DNA of 64,000 nucleotides, taken from positions 1 to 64,000 of the forward strand of contig DAONEM010000003.1 in assembly GCA_035403085.1 (NCBI GenBank), written 5' to 3'. Position numbers and translations under genes: made by a program. Below are positions 57,829 through 64,000 of the stretch, piece after piece. Origin of the DNA: JAMOAD01 sp023621955 (GTDB taxonomy: Bacteria > Acidobacteriota > Aminicenantia > JAMOAD01). How positions within the stretch are numbered: position 1 is the first letter of the stretch; every line of letters starts with the position of its first letter. Below the pieces are notes generated by a model. It saw only the letters and a program-made list of their open reading frames with translations, was not told where the DNA came from and did not search any database.

Positions 57829-58439
57829 TGATAACCTCCTTCCAGATACTCTCTATGCCGGTTCTTCCAAAAGCGAGAGTCTTCGTCTGTGATGGGCCGC
57901 AACACTCTGCACGGGTTTCCTACGGCGATCACACCGCTGGGAATACTTCTTGTCACCACGGAGCCGGAACCGATCACCGTGTTGCTACCTACGGTAACGC
58001 CGGGGTTGATGACGCTGTTTCCGCCGATCCAGACATCGTCGCCGATGACGACAGGCTTTCCGTATTCCAGGCCGGTTGCCCGCACGGCCGCGTCCATGGG
58101 GTGGGCGGCCGTATAAATACAGACTCGGGGGCCCAAGAGAACGCGTTCACCGATGGTCACAGGGCAGACATCCAGGATGATGCAGTCGTAGTTGGCGTAG
58201 AAACCCTCTCCTACAGAGACGTGACAACCATAGTCGCAATGGAAAGGGGGCTCAATCCAGATCTTTTCACCGGTCGAGCCGAACAACTCTTTTAAGAAGC
58301 CCATACGCTTGCTAGACTCGCCCTCCAGGGTTTGGTTGAACAGGCGGATGAGTCGTTTTGCGTTTTTGTTCATCCTTACCAGCTCTTCGTTCTGGGCGTT
58401 GTAGAGCCGGCCTGAAAGCATTCTCTCTCTCTCCGTCAA
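57825..58439 (-). CDS. sugar O-acetyltransferase (maltose/galactoside acetyltransferase family)
   Basis: A 204-residue LbH acyltransferase. The N-terminal Mac domain (MLSGRLYNAQNEELVRMNKNA) and hexapeptide coils with WIEPPFHCDYGCHVSVGEGF, ILDVCPVTIGERVLLGPRV, the catalytic His in IYTAAHPMDAAVRA, and DDVWIGGNSVINPGVTVG match LacA/Maa/NodL-type acetyl-CoA O-acetyltransferases. Full length. It shares the lower GC and Clostridia-like flavour of the gene it precedes. An 8-bp perfect palindrome over its predicted -10 suggests repressor control. Confidence 0.92.
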   Translation of the reverse strand: MTERERMLSGRLYNAQNEELVRMNKNAKRLIRLFNQTLEGESSKRMGFLKELFGSTGEKIWIEPPFHCDYGCHVSVGEGFYANYDCIILDVCPVTIGERVLLGPRVCIYTAAHPMDAAVRATGLEYGKPVVIGDDVWIGGNSVINPGVTVGSNTVIGSGSVVTRSIPSGVIAVGNPCRVLRPITDEDSRFWKNRHREYLEGGYQ

Positions 58440-58463
58440 GGAGAACCCCCTCTTGAATTGGCG

Positions 58464-58483
58464 ATAGGCTAAGAATAGCCTAT
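58464..58483. promoter_or_regulatory. perfect inverted repeat, likely operator
   Basis: ATAGGCTA and TAGCCTAT flank AGAA with no mismatch, 25 bp upstream of the acetyltransferase start. It overlaps a predicted minus-strand -10 (TATTCT, 58472-58477) that lies 18 bp from a TTGATC -35 (58496-58501). Position and symmetry fit a dimeric repressor site. The rest of the 156-bp gap (58440-58595) shows nothing else recognisable. Confidence 0.5.
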
Positions 58484-58595
58484 TCAGAGGTTCAGGATCA
58501 AGTCGGTGAGTTCAGGGCATAGACGTGACGAGGTAAGAAGAGCCTGAAGAGCCCACCGGTTCATCCTCCACAGCGGGAGGACGGACAAAGGTTGG

Positions 58596-59645
58596 CTACT
58601 CTTGGAGGGTGAAGATCTGTGCCCAGTACCCGACCCAGTGGCTCGAAGAGAAGGGGGCCGTAATGCCGAGGCCTCTTGCGAAGAGGGGGAGAACCCCCAG
58701 GGAGTAGCTGTCTCCGTAGCCTCCTTCGATTCCGTAGAGGGAGAGCTTCCGGGAGGCGGCCACTCTCTTGGCGACGAGAAGGCCGAAAGGGATGACGAAG
58801 CGCCCACACCAGGTCATCTGGGTGTCGACGACCTCCCTGAAAAAGAGGGAGATCTTCCTCTGGTCGATGGTTCCTAGGAGGGTCTCTCCGGCGATCTTCC
58901 GATCCCGTTCGGTCCCTTCCTGATGGGCCTTTTCGCCGATTCCGAAGGGTGTGTAGGAGAAATCGGGTCCGTAGTGGGTAGCGTCGTTGGAGAGAAGAAA
59001 GGCCAAGTCTCTGCCAGGCTCCCCCTTTCTCTCCTGGAGCCACCGGGCCAAGAGTGCGCCCAGCTCTTCGGCCAGGGCCGCCCCTTCTTCCCACTCCCAG
59101 GCCGAGACGAGGATAGGGAGAATCTTGACGTGGGGGTTGCTCCTCTTGAGAAAGCCCAGAGAGGCTTCGACGGAGTGCTCCTCGGAGTGGGCCTTCCGGT
59201 TGATCAAGACCCTGCTTCGGGGGAGGTTCTTCGTCAAGTACTCCCTCAGGGGAAGATCGACCTGGACGGCCCCCTCGGCGCTCTCCCAGGCGTCGTAGTC
59301 GTCGAAGACGAGGAGATTCTTCGGGTTGTTCAGGCTCTCCTTGACGCTTCTATGGAGAAGCCCAAAGACGATGACCGTGTCGGCCCGGAGGAGGGAGGCG
59401 GAGAGGAGGTAGAACTCGCCGGCCAGGAGGTGGTCGTCGTGGGGGGAGAGGGCCACGAAGGCCGTCTTCCCGGCGGTTTTCCTCTCCATCTCCGCGAGAA
59501 GGACGGGGGAGCGTTTCTGGGCAAGCTCGATCACCTGGGTGAGCTGTTCGGGAGTCGTGGAGAACCCGATGCGGTCCCTTTGGGGCCGAACCCCCTCGGC
59601 AAGGAGGGGAGCGAAGAGAAGGATCAGGAAGAGGGCTCTTTTCAC
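58596..59645 (-). CDS. amrB-like: exported MEMO-family protein (AmmeMemoRadiSam system protein B)
   Basis: A 349-residue protein of the MEMO1/class III extradiol dioxygenase-like fold. Motifs match the AmmeMemoRadiSam B family: ALSPHDDHLLAGEFY (normally PHAGY), HSEEHSVEASLGFL, LLSNDATHYGPDFSYTPFG and MTWCGRFVIPFGLL, giving the conserved His and Cys set. It begins with a hydrophobic signal peptide (RALFLILLFAPLLAEG), so it is probably periplasmic or a lipoprotein-like export product, which is not typical of MEMO. The GTG start overlaps the trmD stop. The AMMECR1 and radical SAM partners are not in the window. Confidence 0.85.
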   Translation of the reverse strand: MKRALFLILLFAPLLAEGVRPQRDRIGFSTTPEQLTQVIELAQKRSPVLLAEMERKTAGKTAFVALSPHDDHLLAGEFYLLSASLLRADTVIVFGLLHRSVKESLNNPKNLLVFDDYDAWESAEGAVQVDLPLREYLTKNLPRSRVLINRKAHSEEHSVEASLGFLKRSNPHVKILPILVSAWEWEEGAALAEELGALLARWLQERKGEPGRDLAFLLSNDATHYGPDFSYTPFGIGEKAHQEGTERDRKIAGETLLGTIDQRKISLFFREVVDTQMTWCGRFVIPFGLLVAKRVAASRKLSLYGIEGGYGDSYSLGVLPLFARGLGITAPFSSSHWVGYWAQIFTLQE

Positions 59646-60343
59646 GTTTCATCCTCCAGGTCTGACAAGGTTTCCGTCCAGAGGTCGGGTCGGACCCTCC
59701 GGGTCTTCAGGAGAGACTGTTCTCTTCTCCAGAGACGGATCTTTTCGTGATCCCCGGAGAGGAGAACTTCGGGCACTTCCGCTCCGAGGTACTCCCTCGG
59801 TTGGGTGTACTGGGGGTAGTCCAGGAGGTTTGTTTCAAAACTCTCCTCTTGAAGGCTCCCCTCCTTGCCCAGGACTCCGGGGATGTGACGGCAGACGGCC
59901 TCCATGACGATCAGGGCCGCTGGCTCTCCGCCGGTGAGGACGTAGTCGCCGATACAGAGTTCTTCGTCGATATAGCCCTTCACCCTCTCGTCAACCCCTT
60001 CGTAGCGGGGGCAGATCAGAATCAGCTGGTCGTAGAGGGCCAGTTCCTTGGAACGTTGCTGAGTAAAGGGGGTTCCGGAGGCGGAGAAGAGGATGGTCCG
60101 GCTCTTTCCCTCCCGTGCAATGGTTTGGAGGGCTCTGTGGATAGGTTCGACCATGAAGACCATACCGAATCCCCCTCCAAAGGGGCGGTCGTCGACCTTC
60201 TGGTGCCTCCTGTCCGGGGAGTGATCCCTGAGGTTGTGGAGACCCACCCGGAAGAGGTCTTTTTCGATAGCCTTGCCGAGGACGCCGTAGCTCAGGGGTG
60301 TGGCGAAGTAGCCGGGGAAGATTGTCAGAAGGTCAAAGCGCAT
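59642..60343 (-). CDS. trmD: tRNA (guanine(37)-N1)-methyltransferase
   Basis: A 233-residue SPOUT-class enzyme forming m1G37 in tRNA. The family start MRFDLLTIFPGYFATPLSYGVLGKA, VDDRPFGGGFGMVFMVEP, the trefoil knot ICPRYEGVDERVKGYIDEELCIGDYVLTGGE region, and the C-terminal PQYTQPREYLGAEVPEVLLSGDHEKI are all present. ATG 60343 was chosen because it reproduces the conserved N-terminus; it lies 11 bp inside the kinase gene. Unlike most bacteria, it is not beside rpsP, rimM and rplS. Confidence 0.97.
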   Translation of the reverse strand: MRFDLLTIFPGYFATPLSYGVLGKAIEKDLFRVGLHNLRDHSPDRRHQKVDDRPFGGGFGMVFMVEPIHRALQTIAREGKSRTILFSASGTPFTQQRSKELALYDQLILICPRYEGVDERVKGYIDEELCIGDYVLTGGEPAALIVMEAVCRHIPGVLGKEGSLQEESFETNLLDYPQYTQPREYLGAEVPEVLLSGDHEKIRLWRREQSLLKTRRVRPDLWTETLSDLEDET

Positions 60344-63107
60344 GGACAGCTCCAGGACGGGAGAGAGGGGGCTCGGGGAAGGAGATCCGAAAGGTTGTTC
60401 CCTTACCAAGCTGAGAGGAGACATCGATGGTGCCGCCGTGTTCTTTGACGATGTTGAAGACGATGGATAGGCCAAGGCCGGTCCCCTTTCCCGGTCCTTT
60501 CCGGGTGAAGAAGGGGTCGAAGATGTAGGGGAGGTCGTCTGGGGCGATACCCTCTCCCCGGTCCTCTACCTCTATGCACACTCTCCCCTGACTGCGGTTG
60601 GCCCGGAGAGTCACCTCCGAACCTATCGATGAGGCATCTATGGCGTTGATCAGAAGGTTGATGAGAGCCTGTTGAATCTTGACGCGCTCGCCGGAGAGGA
60701 GGAGGGAGCCCCCCTGAATCTGGAAGAGGATCCCCTTCTCTTTGATCTTGTGCTCGAGAATCGTGCGCAACTCCTCGACCGCTTCCCGCAGGTCGAAGAT
60801 GACCTTGACGCCTCTCCCTTCCCGGGAGAAGTTCAGGAGGCTCCGAATCAGTTGGCGCATCCTTTCGGCCTGAGCCTCTATCCGATCCCCCAGCTCGACG
60901 ATCTCCGGGTCTGAGGTGGAGGTTTTCAGGAGCTGGGAGTAGCTGGAGATCCCGGTCAGGGGGGTGTTGATTTCGTGGACGATTCCCGCCGAAAGCAAGC
61001 CGAGGGAGGCCATCTTCTCCTTGGTGATCAACTCCCTCTCCAGGTCGGCTTTTTCCGTCACATCCGAGAGGAGGAGGATGTCGGCGTGGTCCCGGCTGTT
61101 GAGAGGGAAGAGGGTGACCTCCGTCAGCCTTTGACGGCCTTGACCGTCGGTCAGCGTGATCCGTCGGTTCGAGCTCTCCCCGGGGGAGGGTGGCGACGGG
61201 GCGGTTTCGACGCCCAGAAGCGGCAGGAGAGGCTTTCCAACCGCTTCCCTGCGGGGACGGGAGAAAAAGTTCTCCATGTACCGGTTCCAGTGGAGGACCT
61301 CTCCGGTGTTGTCGATCACGGCAATCCCCACTTGCACGCTTTCCAGGATGCTCTCACTGAACTCTTTGAGAGAGTTGATCTCGTCGAGCCGGTGGGTGAG
61401 GGCCGTATAGAGGGAGGCGTTTTCGACGGCCAGGCTGAAGGAGGGGATGATGGCCAGCAGAAGGGACCAATCTTCGGTGGTGAGGAACCCCCCGTCGAAC
61501 TTCCTTCCCATGGTCAGAAGGCCGATCAACTTTCCTTCGAAGAGGAGGGGAAGTAGGTGGTACATCCCCAGGTTCTGGAGCACCTCTCGATCTTGAGGGG
61601 CGAAGCCTTCGGTCTCGTCGAGGGAGTAGAGCCAGAGAAAGTCGTTCTCCAGAAGTTTCTCTCGAAAGGGAGCCGAGAGGGGAAGGGCGTTGGGGAGGGG
61701 GCGGTCCTCAGAACCTTTGGCCCCGAGAAGCCGGAACTCGCCGCTCTCCTTCTGGAAAAGGTAGAGACAGGCGTCTTTGAGGAGGAGGGCGGAGAGGAGA
61801 ATCTCCAGGAACCGGGAGGTCAGAACCGGCAGATCCTTCTCCGCCGTGACGATGCGGGAGAAGGAGACGAGGTCTTCCCGGGACGCGTAGGTCCTCCTGT
61901 AGAAAAGCCTGTTGATAAGCTCTTCCAGGAAGGTGTAGAGGGGGTTGAGGACCAGCACTCCAATGAGAATCGCCGCCGCCCCGATGGTGATCCCCCCTTC
62001 GAAGTCCGGGGCGAAACGGGTGATGATGAAGGCGTAGAGGCTGAAGACGATGAGGAAGCCCGAGATGTAGACGGCGTACCTCTTGGCGAGAATCTCGAAG
62101 TCCATGAGCTTGTACCCCGAGACGGCGTAGGCGAAGGTCAAAGGGATCAGGAGCTGGGTGAGGACGATGAACTGGGCCCACTCCGGCGGATCGGGACTCG
62201 AGAAGAAGGGGAGGATATAGAAGAGGAAGAAAGGGACAAAGCCTGCGAGGATGCCCCAGACCACCCCCTTCATCTGCTTGCGGACGTAGAGCGTCTCGGA
62301 ACGGTAGAAGCGCAGAACGATGACCAGGAGGGTCAAGAGGAAGGCACTGCTGAAGTAGGCCAGTTCAATCCTTCGAAGGGTGTTCTGGTAGAAAACCGAT
62401 TGGAGAGAGACAAAGGAGCCGATTCCGAAGAGGCCGAGAAGGTTGAGAAGGAGCAGGACTCCTCCGGCCAGGTAGAAGATCACCTTGAAGAGGCTCCACC
62501 TCTTCTGCTCCGTCGGGAAGAGGAGGAAGAAGTGGAAGAAGAAGGCCGGGAAGAGGAGAAAGCCGCTCTTGTCGAGGCTGTAGAAGAGCTTCGCCCAGAT
62601 GTCGTTTATGACCAAGTCGGAGGTGAAGACGTAGAGGCTGTAGAAGCTCAGCCCGGTCAGGAAGAAGAGGGTCTGGGAGGGGGGAGAGAGGCTCGAGGGT
62701 TGGAAGAGGGTGTAGTAGACCAGGAAGAGGGAGGCCATGCCGGTTATGACCAGGTAGAGGTAGACCATGGGGAATCTGCTCTTCCTGAGAGTTCCCTGGG
62801 AGTAGATGTACTGGCCCTCCCGGCTGAGGAAGTAGACCACCTTCTTCTTTTCTCCTTTCTGGTTGATCAGCTCCAGGCGGTCAAGGGTGTCGTTGACGAC
62901 GATTCCGTCGATTTCCAGCAGGAGATCGCCGGACTTGAGGGGGGGGAAGAAATCGTTCTTCCCGATACCCTTCACGGTCAGGCCCGTCTCCTCCTCTTGC
63001 CATTGGAATCCGTCGGAGATCTCGCGGTAAACGATCTTCCTGTAGATGTTGAAGACTCCCAGGGCGAGGAAGAGAAGGACAAGGAAAGAGGTAAGGATCT
63101 TTTTCAT
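60333..63107 (-). CDS. large membrane sensor histidine kinase (PDZ, GAF, PAS)
   Basis: A 924-residue kinase. An N-terminal anchor (1-25) is followed by a periplasmic PDZ-like domain (about 40-95; KSGDLLLEIDGIVVND). Seven or eight membrane helices follow (about 113-385), with a GAF domain (about 410-570) and a PAS domain (about 590-690; IAVIDNTGEVLHWN). HisKA has the phospho-acceptor His in GIVHEINTPLTGISSY. The ATPase domain shows N box INLLINAIDAS, G1 VEDRGEGI, the F box DPFFTRKG and G2 GKGTGLGLSIV. No response regulator is adjacent. Four-base overlap with the upstream gene; 11-bp overlap with trmD. Confidence 0.93.
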   Translation of the reverse strand: MKKILTSFLVLLFLALGVFNIYRKIVYREISDGFQWQEEETGLTVKGIGKNDFFPPLKSGDLLLEIDGIVVNDTLDRLELINQKGEKKKVVYFLSREGQYIYSQGTLRKSRFPMVYLYLVITGMASLFLVYYTLFQPSSLSPPSQTLFFLTGLSFYSLYVFTSDLVINDIWAKLFYSLDKSGFLLFPAFFFHFFLLFPTEQKRWSLFKVIFYLAGGVLLLLNLLGLFGIGSFVSLQSVFYQNTLRRIELAYFSSAFLLTLLVIVLRFYRSETLYVRKQMKGVVWGILAGFVPFFLFYILPFFSSPDPPEWAQFIVLTQLLIPLTFAYAVSGYKLMDFEILAKRYAVYISGFLIVFSLYAFIITRFAPDFEGGITIGAAAILIGVLVLNPLYTFLEELINRLFYRRTYASREDLVSFSRIVTAEKDLPVLTSRFLEILLSALLLKDACLYLFQKESGEFRLLGAKGSEDRPLPNALPLSAPFREKLLENDFLWLYSLDETEGFAPQDREVLQNLGMYHLLPLLFEGKLIGLLTMGRKFDGGFLTTEDWSLLLAIIPSFSLAVENASLYTALTHRLDEINSLKEFSESILESVQVGIAVIDNTGEVLHWNRYMENFFSRPRREAVGKPLLPLLGVETAPSPPSPGESSNRRITLTDGQGRQRLTEVTLFPLNSRDHADILLLSDVTEKADLERELITKEKMASLGLLSAGIVHEINTPLTGISSYSQLLKTSTSDPEIVELGDRIEAQAERMRQLIRSLLNFSREGRGVKVIFDLREAVEELRTILEHKIKEKGILFQIQGGSLLLSGERVKIQQALINLLINAIDASSIGSEVTLRANRSQGRVCIEVEDRGEGIAPDDLPYIFDPFFTRKGPGKGTGLGLSIVFNIVKEHGGTIDVSSQLGKGTTFRISFPEPPLSRPGAVHAL

Positions 63108-64000
63108 CGGGAGAGAAACTGAACTCCCCAGGAGAGGCTCCTGACCGGAGGAACTCCCGGGAAGGGCCGACTTTCGGTCCAGGCCATGGAGAGACGTCCT
63201 CCCAAGGGCATGACGAGAAACGAGAGGCGGACCAGGGTGGGGAGGTTATCCGAGTGCCCCTTCAGAGGAAACCGCAATTCGCCTTCTATGTGCCCACTCT
63301 TGGAACGGGGCAGAGCCTGGAGATGGAGTGAACGCTCCCAAGGGGAGGTCTCCCAGAGGAGGCCGGCTCGGAAGGGATCGGGGCCGATGCTCCCTTCCGC
63401 TACAAGGCTCGAAGGGTGGGCCGCCGAGCAAATGCGGCCAAGAGAGCCTTGGAGGCTCTTGTACCTGGCTCTTACCGAGAGTCTGGTCAGGTCTTTGAAG
63501 GGGTTATGACCGGAGGGGTCGAGTTCCCTTCTCAGAGGAAAGCCCCTCTCGGCGGCGACGGAGAGGGAGAGAGGGCCTCTCCTGAGCAGGGGAAGGGAGA
63601 TGTGGCCGCCCAGGGGCATCGAACCCGTCAGAGGGAGCCAGAACTCAAGGTTTCCCCGAGCGGAGTTGAGGCCGACCCGAAAACCGGTGGAGGTCTCGGT
63701 CGGCGAGGCCTGACGGAAGATTCCCACCGTTCCCTGGGTGAGGGGGGAGAACCTCTTGCGGCCAAGGGATAGGGAGAGAAGCTCCTCACCTCCTCCGAGC
63801 CACCCTTCCGCGGAGGGGGAGACGAAGGAGTTGAGCCTTTCCGAAAGCTCCGGAGCACGGTTGCGGTCTTCGAGGATATGGCGGTTGGTGGCGCGGATGA
63901 TCAGGTTGAAGCTCTTCTTCCGCCTCTGGTTGGTGAGGGAGGTCTTCTGCCTTAACCTCAAGTAGTCCAAGGCGATCCTTTGGTCGCTTTCGGCGATCTT
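63104..64000 (-). CDS. beta-rich, possibly outer-membrane protein; 5' end outside window
   Basis: The reading frame is open to the window edge, so the N-terminus is missing; 298 residues are visible. The first 50 are helical and basic (LTNQRRKKSFNLII). The remainder is a run of amphipathic strands with alternating hydrophobic residues and turns (GFRVGLNSARGNLEFWLPL, LTRLSVRARYKSLQGSLGR), ending WGVQFLSR, which resembles an outer-membrane beta-barrel C-terminus. No family was recognised. It is translationally coupled to the sensor kinase gene (ATGA overlap), so the two may share a sensing task. Confidence 0.6.
   Translation of the reverse strand, partial: KIAESDQRIALDYLRLRQKTSLTNQRRKKSFNLIIRATNRHILEDRNRAPELSERLNSFVSPSAEGWLGGGEELLSLSLGRKRFSPLTQGTVGIFRQASPTETSTGFRVGLNSARGNLEFWLPLTGSMPLGGHISLPLLRRGPLSLSVAAERGFPLRRELDPSGHNPFKDLTRLSVRARYKSLQGSLGRICSAAHPSSLVAEGSIGPDPFRAGLLWETSPWERSLHLQALPRSKSGHIEGELRFPLKGHSDNLPTLVRLSFLVMPLGGRLSMAWTESRPFPGVPPVRSLSWGVQFLSR

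Noticed and set aside
61557..63122. 521-codon acidic + strand ORF opposite the sensor kinase
   Set aside because: Gly/Glu-rich product with no domain; shadow of the kinase frame.
1..64000. CRISPR arrays, insertion sequences, tRNA genes
   Set aside because: No regularly spaced direct repeats, transposase frames, terminal inverted repeats or cloverleaf-like sequences were recognised; gaps between genes are mostly under 160 bp.

Overview
The window is a 64 kb, GC-rich bacterial chromosomal segment. It contains one 100-N scaffold gap (28950-29049). Mobile elements, CRISPR arrays, tRNAs and rRNAs were looked for and none was recognised. The organism appears to be a diderm with meso-DAP-type peptidoglycan: MurE carries DNPR, there is a PBP1C, and Wzx/Wzy and ABC-2 polysaccharide export genes sit beside candidate outer-membrane proteins. 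The phylum cannot be fixed from sequence alone. The secreted proteins that combine BACON domains, Ig-like 'FDTP' modules and a C-terminal 'PGPG' module resemble proteins I associate with Acidobacteriota/Aminicenantes-like lineages; that is a weak hint only.

Region 1 (1-35775, all + strand) is a large surface-polysaccharide locus. It holds about 10 glycosyltransferases, several methyltransferases, an ABC-2 exporter (Wzm/Wzt-like), a Wzx flippase and a Wzy/WaaL-like polymerase. It has two different initiating sugar-phosphate transferases (TagO/WecA-like and WbaP-like). It also has a WecG/TagA transferase, GDP-L-fucose synthase, a WlbA/WlbB-like pair, a phosphodiesterase of the alkaline-phosphatase superfamily, two glycosidase-like secreted proteins and two large secreted multidomain proteins. 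Most genes overlap by 4-30 bp or abut, so translation is coupled through long operons. A few internal promoters can be read (upstream of 1094, 10868, 17165 and 29211).

Region 2 (35776-39489, - strand) holds an unrecognised all-helical protein with a near-consensus promoter, and penicillin-binding protein 1C.

Region 3 (39490-52842, + strand) is a division and cell-wall (dcw) cluster: mraZ-rsmH-ftsL-ftsI-murE-murF-murD-ftsW-murC-ftsQ-ftsA-ftsZ. It is driven by a clear sigma-70-type promoter followed by three TGGGA boxes at 10-bp period, a textbook MraZ operator. mraY, murG, murB and ddl are missing from their usual slots.

Region 4 (52839-64000, - strand) holds a TrmH-family RNA methyltransferase, purH, an FHA-domain AAA+ regulator with a degenerate GAFTGA loop, a two-gene islet (flavoprotein reductase, sugar O-acetyltransferase) of foreign character, an exported MEMO-family protein, trmD, a large PDZ/GAF/PAS sensor kinase, and a 5'-truncated beta-rich protein at the edge.

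The most unusual signal is in the only long gene-free stretch (56898-57279). On the + strand it can fold into an RNA of about 185 nt with at least six helices. Three separate G-U wobbles in those helices would become A-C mismatches on the other strand. A hairpin with U-tracts on both sides follows. It matches none of the housekeeping RNAs I can recall and is the best candidate for an undescribed element here.
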